Shown here: one piece after another, positions 44,076-52,050 of the stretch
How positions within the stretch are numbered: position 1 is the first letter of the stretch
Layout: the number at the start of each line of letters is the position of its first letter
Source: Desemzia incerta
GTDB lineage: Bacteria > Bacillota > Bacilli > Lactobacillales > Carnobacteriaceae
NCBI RefSeq assembly: GCF_900115825.1
Contig: NZ_FOXW01000009.1
Span: 1-64,000 of the forward strand
DNA length: 64,000 nucleotides
Reading direction: 5' to 3'
The notes under the pieces: model-generated
Told to the model about the DNA's origin: nothing
Database searches by the model: none
The model's input: the letters and a program-made list of their open reading frames with translations, nothing else
Made by a program: the position numbers and the translations under genes

Positions 44076-44162
44076 AGGGCTGCATTTTGGCTCGTATTCT
44101 GGAAGCAGACGTTTGGTTTTACACTGGAGAATAAGATTATTGTCTCAGCCCCTTTTTTGGAT
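44076..44162 (+). repeat. GGGCTG...CAGCCCC intergenic element
   Basis: GGGCTG and CAGCCCC form a base stem followed by TTTTTT. The inside contains AGACGTTTGGTTTTA and ATTATTGTC. A shorter related element with AGACGTTTGAA and CTATTGTCCC lies near 29439-29493. It could be a small structured RNA or a dispersed repeat. Confidence 0.35.
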
Positions 44163-44271
44163 ACCCAGTCATTTTAAACAACCGATCCGACTTTTAATGA
44201 AAAGTCGGGAGTTCAACAAGTTGAATAGTTCTAAAATTCCGAGTATTCTACATTGATTTGTCAACTTAACC

Positions 44272-46176
44272 TTAAGATATTTTCACTATTTCTGCTGGTT
44301 CTAAAACTTCTTTCTGCTCTTTTCGGCCTTTCAACTTGAACTTCATCAATCTCATCGCGTTGAAGATCACCACTAAAATACTGCCTTCATGGACCAGCAT
44401 ACCAATAGACATATTCATCCACTCACTAAAGAAAACGCTGGCCAACAAGACTAAGACTACTCCAACTGCAATCACGATATTTTGTTTCATATTACTTGCG
44501 GTAGCTTTTACTAAGCCCAATGCATGAGGCAAGTGACTAAAGTCCGAGTTCATTAAAACCACATCGGATGTTTCAATCGCGACGTCTGTCCCGCTGCCCA
44601 TTGCGATACCGATATCCGCTAAAGCTAAGGACGGACTATCGTTGACTCCATCTCCGACAAAGGCTACGATTTGACCTTGTTTTTGGAGCTTTCCGATATA
44701 AGCTGACTTATCTTCTGGCAGCATGTTCCCATGTGCTTCGGTCAAACCGAGTTCATTTGCTACAACATCAACAGTTCCTTGATTGTCTCCCGAAAGAACA
44801 ATTAGATCTTTAACACCTAAATCTTTTAATTCTTGCAAATTAGCTTTTACTCCCAGACGAACTTGGTCGCGAATGCCCATCAGTACTTTCAATTCGCCGT
44901 CTACCGCTGTCAGAACAAGAGAATTCCCATTTTGTTCAAACCGTTTAACATCTTTTTGCGCTTTTTTGCTGAGGATAACCTGTTCTTTTTCCATCAAGGC
45001 TACGTTTCCAACAGCCACTCTATGTCCAGCTACACTTGCAACGATTCCGCCGCCTTTCACGACCTCAGTTCCTTCAACAGGAGAAATGGTTGTTTCGCCA
45101 ATTTGCTGTAAGACCGCTTTTGCTAAGGGATGGTCGGATTCGCGTTCCACACTTGCCAAGTAGCCAAGCGTTTCAGCAGAATCCTTTTCATACAGTTCAG
45201 TCGCTGCAACGGTTGGATTTCCAACAGTTAACGTACCTGTCTTATCAAATACAATCGCATCCACTTTGCTGAAATCTTGGATGACTTCGCTGCCTTTCAA
45301 CAAAACCCCGTTGCGTGCGCCGTTTCCGATGCCCGCCACATTTGAAACGGGAACCCCGATGACTAATGCGCCTGGGCAACCGAGAACTAAAATCGTAATG
45401 GCTAATTCTACATCTTGACTGACCACCCAAACGACAAATGCCAGTACCAAGACAGCGGGGGTGTAATATTTGGAAAAGCGGTCAATGAAGCGTTCAGCTT
45501 CCGATTTCGAATCTTGCGCTTCTTCCACAAGTTCAATAATTTTCCCAAAGGTGGTGTCTTCACCGACACGGTCTGCTCGAATTTGAAGCGTCCCATTTTC
45601 TAAAATGGTTCCCGCAAAAACTTCAGCGTCAGCAGCTTTAGTGACCGGCACTGATTCACCGGTAATACTAGCTTCATTGATATGGCCATCGCCTGAAATC
45701 ACCGTACCGTCAACCGGTACCTTAGCGCCGGTTTTAACAAGCAGAATATCTCCTTCATCAACATCATCCACTTCGACTTCTTCAAATTCGCCATTGTCCA
45801 TTTGTTTCAAGGCGCTTTCGGGTGCCATTTCAGTCAATTCTTTGATAGCGGAGCGCGTTTGCTTCAATGTTCGTTGTTCTAAATAGTGACCAAACAAGAA
45901 TAAGAAGGTAACAATAGCAGATTCTTCATAGTTTTGAATGAAGAGTGCTCCAATTGCCGCGATACTGACCAAGACATCAATACTAATGACTTTCACTTTC
46001 ATTGCTTGCACCGCTTGGATAGCAATCGGTGCAATCCCAAAGATAGATGCGATGATCAAAGACCATTCAGAAAGAGCGACATTTCCTAAAACAAAGTGAC
46101 TAAAGAATCCTATTGCAATCAACAATCCACTGATGACAGTAATACTGTTTTTCTTACTTAATATATAGTGTTGCAT
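44272..46176 (-). CDS. Heavy-metal P1B-type ATPase with CPG transmembrane motif
   Basis: The 634-residue pump has the phosphorylation motif DKTGTLTVG, actuator TGES, the P1B-specific SDHPLAK histidine-proline pair and hinge GDGVNDSP. The membrane metal site reads CPG (GCPGALVIGVPVSN), not the usual CPC, SPC or TPC, so metal specificity cannot be assigned. It has no N-terminal metal-binding domain; a separate HMA protein is encoded just upstream. The ATG chosen has GGAGGG 7 bases before it. Two FNR-like boxes precede the gene. It is probably an efflux pump linked to redox or iron stress. Confidence 0.85.
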   Translation of the reverse strand: MQHYILSKKNSITVISGLLIAIGFFSHFVLGNVALSEWSLIIASIFGIAPIAIQAVQAMKVKVISIDVLVSIAAIGALFIQNYEESAIVTFLFLFGHYLEQRTLKQTRSAIKELTEMAPESALKQMDNGEFEEVEVDDVDEGDILLVKTGAKVPVDGTVISGDGHINEASITGESVPVTKAADAEVFAGTILENGTLQIRADRVGEDTTFGKIIELVEEAQDSKSEAERFIDRFSKYYTPAVLVLAFVVWVVSQDVELAITILVLGCPGALVIGVPVSNVAGIGNGARNGVLLKGSEVIQDFSKVDAIVFDKTGTLTVGNPTVAATELYEKDSAETLGYLASVERESDHPLAKAVLQQIGETTISPVEGTEVVKGGGIVASVAGHRVAVGNVALMEKEQVILSKKAQKDVKRFEQNGNSLVLTAVDGELKVLMGIRDQVRLGVKANLQELKDLGVKDLIVLSGDNQGTVDVVANELGLTEAHGNMLPEDKSAYIGKLQKQGQIVAFVGDGVNDSPSLALADIGIAMGSGTDVAIETSDVVLMNSDFSHLPHALGLVKATASNMKQNIVIAVGVVLVLLASVFFSEWMNMSIGMLVHEGSILVVIFNAMRLMKFKLKGRKEQKEVLEPAEIVKIS

Positions 46177-46219
46177 GATTTTTCCCTCCAAATTTATTAG
46201 TGTTGTTCTTGATGTCTTT

Positions 46220-46261
46220 AGTATAGAATAATCGCTTCAGCAACAAATTGACTGCCGTCAA
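46220..46261 (-). promoter_or_regulatory. FNR-like box and -10 of the P-type ATPase gene (proximal)
   Basis: TTGACTGCCGTCAA (46248-46261) matches TTGAY-N4-RTCAA. TATACT on the minus strand (46220-46225) is centred 32 bp away, the class II activator arrangement (box near -41.5). Confidence 0.75.
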
Positions 46262-46318
46262 GTTTTGAAAAAAGAGTTTATTTTTTAATTTGAATTCCAC
46301 TGCCTCTCTACACTGATT

Positions 46319-46360
46319 ACTATAGAGCCTTTTCGGCGGATAGAACTTGATAGCTATCAA
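46319..46360 (-). promoter_or_regulatory. FNR-like box and -10 of the P-type ATPase gene (distal)
   Basis: TTGATAGCTATCAA (46347-46360) is a perfect FNR consensus palindrome. TATAGT on the minus strand (46319-46324) is again centred exactly 32 bp from it, giving a second activator-dependent promoter about 100 bp upstream of the first. Confidence 0.78.
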
Positions 46361-46407
46361 GTTTAAAAAAGGGATATTTTCTAATCCGCTCAAAGTTGAT
46401 AGCATTA

Positions 46408-46450
46408 AAAAAAGCAATCCCGGAAAATGGCTTTTTTCCAGGATTGCTCA
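46408..46450 (-). terminator. Terminator of the HMA gene
   Basis: AGCAATCC(T)GGAAAA and TTTTCC(G)GGATTGCT pair on the minus strand and run into seven T. Confidence 0.85.
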
Positions 46451-46471
46451 TACTTCGCTAGCGATTCAGCA

Positions 46472-46705
46472 TTAGCCGGCTTTAACTCTTGTCTTCAGAA
46501 CCGGATAACCTACCTCTTCGATGGCTTGTTGTATGGCGTCAATCGATGTGACGCCTGCATCAAAATTAGTTTTGACTTTGCTGGAGTTGAACAAGACTTT
46601 AATACTGTCTTTATCCACCCCATTAACCGATTTTACGGCAGCCTCGATTTTTTGCATACAACTTGGACAAGACAACGTTTCTAATTGCAAGGTCGCTTTT
46701 TCCAT
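46472..46705 (-). CDS. Heavy-metal-associated (HMA) domain protein, CopZ-like chaperone
   Basis: A 77-residue single HMA domain: metal-binding LSCPSCMQKIE near residue 13, then the beta-alpha-beta pattern ending AIQQAIEEVGYPV. The motif CPSC differs from the MxCxxC of copper chaperones because the Met position is Leu. It likely hands a metal to the neighbouring P-type ATPase, which lacks its own HMA domain. It has its own FNR-box promoter and terminator. Confidence 0.85.
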   Translation of the reverse strand: MEKATLQLETLSCPSCMQKIEAAVKSVNGVDKDSIKVLFNSSKVKTNFDAGVTSIDAIQQAIEEVGYPVLKTRVKAG

Positions 46706-46779
46706 GATTCATTTCTCCTTCGTGTGTGTATTTATCGGCAGTGGCTTTGATAAGCACTGCTTTTCCTCTTTACAACTGT

Positions 46780-46821
46780 AGTATAGTCCATTTCTGGCAA
46801 ATGGAACTTGACGCTCATCAA
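46780..46821 (-). promoter_or_regulatory. FNR-like box and -10 of the HMA gene
   Basis: TTGACGCTCATCAA (46808-46821) with TATACT on the minus strand (46780-46785), centre-to-centre 32 bp. Confidence 0.78.
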
Positions 46822-46849
46822 GTTTTGTCTTTTAAACATAAAACCTTCT

Positions 46850-47554
46850 TTATTCGCCATAAAGCAATAAGTCATCTAAATCATGAATCTTAATCTTTTT
46901 ACCAGGCAGCTGTTGAATTAATCCCTCATTTTCTAGTTCAGTAAATTTGCGGCTGATGCTTTCAGGTGTTGTTCCTAAATAGGAAGCAATATCTTTTTTT
47001 GCCATTGGTAAAGTGATGGTTGGAGAGTTGTCCATTTCAGGTTCCACACTTTCTGCCAAAAATAAAATTAAACGGGTAGTTACTTGTTCTACTGCTACTT
47101 GTGTCGTTTGACGTTCTGAACTTTCTAACCGTTTAGACATTTCCGCCAATAGTTTTAAAGAAATAGCTGGGTATTGTTCCAGAAAATCTTGGACATCTTT
47201 TTGCTGAATCATACAGACAACGGTATCTCGGGTTGCTTCGGCATATTCCTCGTGTACTGCATCCGGGTTGAACAAGGTCCATTCTCCGGTGAAATCACCA
47301 GGGTTCAAGATCCGCACTAGCTGCTCTTTGCCAGAGTCTGCCAATCGATAAATACGGATTTTCCCACGATTGATAATATATAAAGTATCCTCTTTTTCTT
47401 GTGAACGAAACAGAAACTCTCCTTTTTGATACTGTTTCGTGTGGGCTTTTTCAGCAATGTAATTCATCGCGCTATCCTCTAAGTGATTGAATATTGGAAC
47501 CAAGCGGATACAGGCTGCGTGGTCACCAATTTCATGATGGGTATGTTTAGTCAA
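46850..47554 (-). CDS. flp: Crp/Fnr-family regulator of the Flp (FNR-like protein) type
   Basis: A 234-residue transcription factor: an N-terminal cyclic-nucleotide-binding-like beta-roll (about residues 20-135), a dimerisation helix and a winged HTH (about 165-225). The recognition helix TPESISRKF keeps the E-x-x-S-R pattern with which FNR reads TTGAT. There is no four-cysteine iron-sulphur cluster; instead Cys15 and Cys114 match in position the disulphide-switch pair of Lactobacillus casei FLP. The N-terminus is His-rich (HTHHEIGDH). Its own promoter has an FNR box, implying autoregulation, and four other boxes nearby mark likely targets. Confidence 0.85.
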   Translation of the reverse strand: MTKHTHHEIGDHAACIRLVPIFNHLEDSAMNYIAEKAHTKQYQKGEFLFRSQEKEDTLYIINRGKIRIYRLADSGKEQLVRILNPGDFTGEWTLFNPDAVHEEYAEATRDTVVCMIQQKDVQDFLEQYPAISLKLLAEMSKRLESSERQTTQVAVEQVTTRLILFLAESVEPEMDNSPTITLPMAKKDIASYLGTTPESISRKFTELENEGLIQQLPGKKIKIHDLDDLLLYGE

Positions 47555-47598
47555 TTCATTCTCCCCCTTTATTTATTTTGTTTATATTCGCTGCTTTT

Positions 47599-47640
47599 AT
47601 TATATAAGTCTCTTACTACAAAAAAATTGATGCACATCAA
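47599..47640 (-). promoter_or_regulatory. FNR-like box and -10 of the flp gene
   Basis: TTGATGCACATCAA (47627-47640) with TATAAT on the minus strand (47599-47604), centre-to-centre 32 bp. This suggests the regulator activates its own gene. Confidence 0.78.
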
Positions 47641-47698
47641 GAAAATGGAAAAAGGACTGGAAAGAATTCCAATCCCTAAATCAGCTTCTACTTTTACC

Positions 47699-48256
47699 TT
47701 AATCTTCATCCTCATCAAGAGCGTCATCATCTTCTAATGCTTCTTTACCAATGAACGCTTGCAGCATCCAAATGTTCTTGTCTAAGTCATTTTTAAAAGC
47801 AATCAATGTATCTTCTAAAGCATCGTCACCCTCGTCTTGAGCTAAACGAATCGTGCGAATAGTTAGGTCACGAGTGCTTCTGAAGTCCTCGATAATATTT
47901 TCAACCATGTCTTCTGCTTTAGCGTATTTATTAACTGCATCTTCCGAAAGCATCGAATATTTTTCAAATTCAACCGTTGTCGAAGCAGGTTTATGCCCAG
48001 AAGTAATTAGACGCTCCGCAAGTTTGTCGAACCATTTTTCATTTTCGTTATACAACTCTTCAAATTTTTCATGCAACGTAAAGAAATTGGCTCCTTTTAC
48101 ATACCAGTGATATTGGTGCAGTTTCATATGTAATGTATGCATGTTGCCTAAAAGATGATCCGCAATGGCCGCTGCATTAATTTTCGTATGATGAACATGT
48201 TCCTTGTGTTCTTGTTCTGCTTGCAATCTTTCTTGAGCTGTTTTATTTTTTACCAT
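47699..48256 (-). CDS. dps: Dps family DNA-protecting ferritin
   Basis: The 185-residue protein forms a 12-subunit shell that oxidises and stores iron, shielding DNA from Fenton chemistry. The inter-subunit ferroxidase residues are in LHQYHWYVKG (His), FFTLHEKFEELYNE (Asp/Glu region) and KWFDKLAERL. The N-terminal Lys-rich stretch may bind DNA; the C-terminal tail is acidic (ALEDDDALDEDED). An AGGAGG site precedes the ATG. Its promoter carries an FNR-like box, linking iron storage to the Flp regulator encoded next to it. Confidence 0.9.
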   Translation of the reverse strand: MVKNKTAQERLQAEQEHKEHVHHTKINAAAIADHLLGNMHTLHMKLHQYHWYVKGANFFTLHEKFEELYNENEKWFDKLAERLITSGHKPASTTVEFEKYSMLSEDAVNKYAKAEDMVENIIEDFRSTRDLTIRTIRLAQDEGDDALEDTLIAFKNDLDKNIWMLQAFIGKEALEDDDALDEDED

Positions 48257-48335
48257 GATTCATTCCTCCTGTGGTTTATCTCATTTTTTATTCCTTTCAG
48301 CCTTGATTTGCGCCTCCTTTTTCTTTGTTGTATTT

Positions 48336-48377
48336 AGTATAGGATAGATTTTCGGTAAAATAATTGACGTGCATCAA
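48336..48377 (-). promoter_or_regulatory. FNR-like box and -10 of the dps gene
   Basis: TTGACGTGCATCAA (48364-48377) with TATACT on the minus strand (48336-48341), centre-to-centre 32 bp. Confidence 0.78.
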
Positions 48378-48384
48378 GAAAAAG

Positions 48385-48574
48385 AAAAAAATAGCCAGTA
48401 GACTCCATCAAGAGTTCTACCTGCTATTCTTACACTTTTTATTTATCTGTTATCAAAAATCCGCTCCGGTTCCATCATACACCAATCAATCCCGTCTTTT
48501 TTCTCTCCGCTATTCATTGATTTTATTCTACAGAAGGGACTTCCTTTTTTGTATGGATTTTATTCATTAACACA
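48385..48574 (-). ncRNA. Candidate small transcript upstream of dps
   Basis: A good minus-strand promoter (below) is followed about 185 bases later by a terminator: ATAGCAGGTAGAACTC pairs with GAGTCTACTGGCTAT and runs into T (48385-48428). Short reading frames exist: 14 codons (MNKIHTKKEVPSVE) and 24 codons (MNSGEKKDGIDWCMMEPERI...), neither with a good ribosome-binding site. It ends just before the FNR box of dps. It may be a small RNA or a small-protein mRNA. Confidence 0.5.
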
Positions 48575-48580
48575 AAATAT

Positions 48581-48608
48581 TTTACACTCTCTCATTTCAC
48601 TGTCAATT
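48581..48608 (-). promoter_or_regulatory. Predicted promoter of the small transcript
   Basis: TTGACA, a 16-base spacer and TAAAAT on the minus strand, divergent from mscL. Confidence 0.7.
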
Positions 48609-48653
48609 AAATCCATATAATACTATAATAAGTAAATAAGGGGGTGAAAGAAT

Positions 48654-49067
48654 ATGAAAAATTTTATGCAAGAATTTAAAGAATTTGCTTTTAGAGGAAA
48701 TGTTTTAGACTTAGCAATTGGGGTTGTGATTGGTTCTGCTTTTACAGCAATCGTAACTTCGCTAGTAGACAACATTATCAGCCCTATTGTTGGCGCTCTT
48801 ACTGGTGGCTCAGATTTATCGAATTTATCTTTTACAATTATTGGAGTTGAACTCACTTATGGAGCTTTTATCAGTTCAGTGATTGACTTCTTGATTATTG
48901 CACTCGTTATCTTTTTGTTTGTAAAAGTCATCAATAATGCTCAGAATAAATTTACGAAGCAAATGGATGAAGAAGAGATCGAAGTTGAAGTCCCACCTGC
49001 TGAGCAATACTTAAAAGAAATACGCGATTTACTTGCCAAAGATGAATCCAAAGATGATATTATCTAG
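48654..49067 (+). CDS. mscL: Large-conductance mechanosensitive channel MscL
   Basis: A 137-residue homopentameric channel that releases solutes on osmotic downshock. The N-terminal amphipathic helix (MKNFMQEFKEFAFRGNVLDLAIGVVIGSA region) leads into TM1 with its glycine-packed pore, then a periplasmic loop, TM2 (FLIIALVIFLFVKVINN) and a charged cytosolic helix ending EQYLKEIRDLLAKD. AAGGGGGTG precedes the ATG. TATAAT sequences near 48617 are likely its -10. Monocistronic. Confidence 0.95.
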   Translation: MKNFMQEFKEFAFRGNVLDLAIGVVIGSAFTAIVTSLVDNIISPIVGALTGGSDLSNLSFTIIGVELTYGAFISSVIDFLIIALVIFLFVKVINNAQNKFTKQMDEEEIEVEVPPAEQYLKEIRDLLAKDESKDDII

Positions 49068-49077
49068 TGCGCAAAAC

Positions 49078-49122
49078 AAAACACTTCTCCCTAAAATTAA
49101 ATTTAGAGAGAAGTGTTTTTTC
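49078..49122. terminator. Bidirectional terminator between mscL and adhE
   Basis: AACACTTCTC(C)CTAAA and TTTAG(A)GAGAAGTGTT around an AT loop, followed by T-run on the plus strand; it separates convergent genes. Confidence 0.85.
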
Positions 49123-49130
49123 GTGCCTTT

Positions 49131-51731
49131 TTAACCTTCGTAAGTGGCGTATAAAATTTCTTTTAATTCAGCAATCAACGGTTCTTTTGGATTAGCCGTC
49201 GTACATTGATCTTCAAAAGCCAACTCTGCTAGTCTATCTGCCGCTTTATCCAATTGGTTTTTCGATACACCTTGCTCTTTCATGCTCATTTGGATATTCA
49301 ACTTTTTACCAAGTGCGTAAATTCTTTGAACCAATGCTTCTACTAAATCAGCTGTAGTTTCTCCTTTTAATCCAAGGTAACGAGCAATCTCAGCATAGTC
49401 TTCATCGGCTCTGAAGTACTCATATTTTGGAAAAATTTGATGTTTCGTTGGAGCTGATGCATTGTAGCGAATGACATGCGGCATAAGAATCGCATTTGCT
49501 CTACCATGCGGTATTTCAAATTCAGCACCAATTTTATGAGCTAACGAATGATTGATCCCTAGGAATGCATTTGCAAATGCCATACCAGCTAAAGTAGAAG
49601 CATTATGCATTTTTTCTCTTGCTTCTTCTGTACCATAAGCATAAGATTCTTCCAAGTATTCAAAGACCAATTTGATTGCTTGCAAGCTCAGACCTTTTGT
49701 AAAGTCACTTGCCATAACAGATACGTAAGACTCTATTGCGTGGGTCAACACATCCATACCTGTATCCGCTGTGATTGATTTGGGCACAGTCATGACAAAC
49801 TGGGAATCGATAATTGCTACATCAGGTGTCAAAGCATAGTCTGCTAATGGGTATTTCACATTGATGGCATTATCTGTAATGACTGTAAATGGAGTTACTT
49901 CTGATCCTGTACCTGATGTTGTTGGTATCGCAACAAAGGTCGTTTTTTTGAGATCTGGAATCTTATACGTTCTCTTACGGATGTCCATGAATTTTTGTTT
50001 CGCTCCGCTAAAGCTGGATTCTGGTTGCTCGTAGAACAGCCACATTCCTTTAGCAGCATCCATTGCTGAACCGCCACCTAAAGCAATGATCGTATCTGGT
50101 TGGAATTCTTTCATTGCTGCTGTACCGCGTTCAACCGTTTCAATAGAAGGGTTCGGTTCAACATCTGAAAAAATGCGTACAGCTACTGAATCTTGACGCT
50201 TGTTCAATTCATTTTCCACAATATCTGCATATCCGAATTCAACCATTCCTGGATCACACACAATAAAAGCGCGTTTAACATTCGGCATTTTCTGTAAGTA
50301 CTGAACAGAATTTTTTTCGAAGTAGATTTTTGGCGGCAATTTAAACCATTGCATATTGTTTCTCCTTTTAGCTACTGTTTTCAAATTGATCAAATTGACT
50401 GCTGAAACGTTTGTAGAAACTGAGTTACGACCGTAACTTCCGCAACCAAGTGTCAATGATGGAAGCATATTATTATAAATATCCCCGATCCCGCCTTGAG
50501 CAGTTGGCGAATTGACGATGATCCGGCCTGCTTTCATTTTTTCACCAAATTCTGCTGCAAGATCCATTCGTTTTGTATGAATAGCAGCGGAGTGGCCTAA
50601 GCCGCCAAGCTCCAACATTTTTTGGCACAATTCAAATCCGTGTTCAGTAGTCTCTGCTTTTAACATGGCTAACACAGGAGATAATTTTTCTCTGGATAAA
50701 GGATAATCGCTTCCTACGCCTTCCAACTCCGCCATCAGTATTTTTGTTCCTTTCGGAGCTTTGATGCCTGCAAGCTGTGCAATCGTGTCTGCAGACTGTC
50801 CGACAATAGCAGGATTAACTGCTGTTTTATCCATTGTCATGACTGCATCTTCCAATAAAGGCAACTCTTTTTTAGAAACGAAGTAAACACCTTGACCCTC
50901 AAATTCAAAACGGACCTCTGAGTAAATTTCTTTGTCGACGATCACTGCCTGTTCAGAAGCACAGATCATTCCATTATCAAAGGTTTTAGAAACAATGACA
51001 TCATTTACAGCACGTTTGATTTTTGCTGTCTTTTCAATATAACTTGGAACGTTTCCCGGTCCTACCCCAAGAGCTGGCTTGCCTGTTGAATACGCTGCTT
51101 TGACCATTCCTGAACCACCTGTAGCTAAAACGATGGCAATATCCGGATGGTTCATCAAACCATTAGTCGCTTCTAAAGATGGTGTTTCGATCCATTGAAT
51201 AATATTATTTGGTGCGCCTGCCTTTACTGCAGCTTCATACAACACTTTAGCTACTTCGGCAGATGATTTTTGCGCACTTGGATGGAATGCAAAAATGATT
51301 GGATTTCTTGTTTTAACCGCAATCAATGCTTTAAACATTGTAGTTGAAGTTGGATTTGTCACTGGAGTCACTCCGCAAACTACACCAACTGGACTAGCGA
51401 TCGTCATTACGCCTGCTTGTTCATCATCTTGGATGATCCCTACTGTTTTATCATTTTTAATGTCATGCCAGATGGATTCTGTCGCAAACATATTTTTCAC
51501 ACATTTGTCTTCGTAAATCCCTCTTTTTGTTTCTTCTACAGCCATTTTTGCTAAGCGCATATGGTCGTTCAATCCAGCTAACGCCATTTGATGAACAATA
51601 TGATCGATCTGCTCTTGATTGAAATCTTCCAATTCAACCAAAGCATGCTTCGCTTTATTGGTATATTTCTGAATCATTTCTTCTACAGTAACTTCTGACT
51701 TTTTCATTTCTTTTACAACTTCTTTTAACAT
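49131..51731 (-). CDS. adhE: Bifunctional acetaldehyde-CoA/alcohol dehydrogenase
   Basis: The 866-residue fusion converts acetyl-CoA to acetaldehyde and ethanol, regenerating NAD+ in anaerobic growth. The N-terminal aldehyde dehydrogenase half has the catalytic cysteine in DNGMICASEQ (about residue 250) and GVGPGNVP; the C-terminal half is an iron-dependent alcohol dehydrogenase with GGGSAMDAAK, PTTSGTGSEVT and metal ligands in HSLAHKIGAEFEIPHGRANA. Such AdhE proteins form spirosomes. MLKEVV was chosen as start (GGAGGG 6 bases upstream). A Rex-like operator lies over the promoter, so NADH/NAD control is expected. Confidence 0.96.
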   Translation of the reverse strand: MLKEVVKEMKKSEVTVEEMIQKYTNKAKHALVELEDFNQEQIDHIVHQMALAGLNDHMRLAKMAVEETKRGIYEDKCVKNMFATESIWHDIKNDKTVGIIQDDEQAGVMTIASPVGVVCGVTPVTNPTSTTMFKALIAVKTRNPIIFAFHPSAQKSSAEVAKVLYEAAVKAGAPNNIIQWIETPSLEATNGLMNHPDIAIVLATGGSGMVKAAYSTGKPALGVGPGNVPSYIEKTAKIKRAVNDVIVSKTFDNGMICASEQAVIVDKEIYSEVRFEFEGQGVYFVSKKELPLLEDAVMTMDKTAVNPAIVGQSADTIAQLAGIKAPKGTKILMAELEGVGSDYPLSREKLSPVLAMLKAETTEHGFELCQKMLELGGLGHSAAIHTKRMDLAAEFGEKMKAGRIIVNSPTAQGGIGDIYNNMLPSLTLGCGSYGRNSVSTNVSAVNLINLKTVAKRRNNMQWFKLPPKIYFEKNSVQYLQKMPNVKRAFIVCDPGMVEFGYADIVENELNKRQDSVAVRIFSDVEPNPSIETVERGTAAMKEFQPDTIIALGGGSAMDAAKGMWLFYEQPESSFSGAKQKFMDIRKRTYKIPDLKKTTFVAIPTTSGTGSEVTPFTVITDNAINVKYPLADYALTPDVAIIDSQFVMTVPKSITADTGMDVLTHAIESYVSVMASDFTKGLSLQAIKLVFEYLEESYAYGTEEAREKMHNASTLAGMAFANAFLGINHSLAHKIGAEFEIPHGRANAILMPHVIRYNASAPTKHQIFPKYEYFRADEDYAEIARYLGLKGETTADLVEALVQRIYALGKKLNIQMSMKEQGVSKNQLDKAADRLAELAFEDQCTTANPKEPLIAELKEILYATYEG

Positions 51732-51769
51732 TACTTTCCCTCCATAACTTGTTATGTTTTTCACATATG

Positions 51770-51822
51770 ATTATAGCTCGCTAATTTCGGAAAGTAAAGC
51801 ATTTTTGTGATTAAATTCACTT
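51770..51822 (-). promoter_or_regulatory. adhE promoter with Rex-like operator
   Basis: On the minus strand TTTACT, a 17-base spacer and TATAAT lie 40 bases before adhE. TTGTGATTAAATTCACTT (51805-51822), directly upstream, matches the Rex palindrome TTGTGA-N6-TCACAA with two mismatches at one end. The remainder of the gap to 52 kb is AT-rich without a gene. Confidence 0.7.
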
Positions 51823-52006
51823 GAATCTGTATCACAAATTCGTTCTTCCTGTTTCAGTCTGTTCAATCATTTTCGTTTGAAAAGAAAGGAAAAACTTCTA
51901 TTTAATGTGTTGTACATAATTGAATGTTCAAAAAACAGTTCAAAACATTGTTACATTGTGAGCATATTTTTTTTTGAATTTTTTATTTTTTGTCCTAAAT
52001 TTATAC

Positions 52007-52045
52007 CAAAACAGGTATGGGCCTTAAAAGGCTCATACCTGTTTT
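52007..52045. terminator. Terminator of the rsmI operon
   Basis: AAAACAGGTATG(G)GCCTT and AAGGC(T)CATACCTGTTTT form a long stem with a two-base loop; T-runs on both strands. Confidence 0.85.
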
Positions 52046-52050
52046 CTTTA

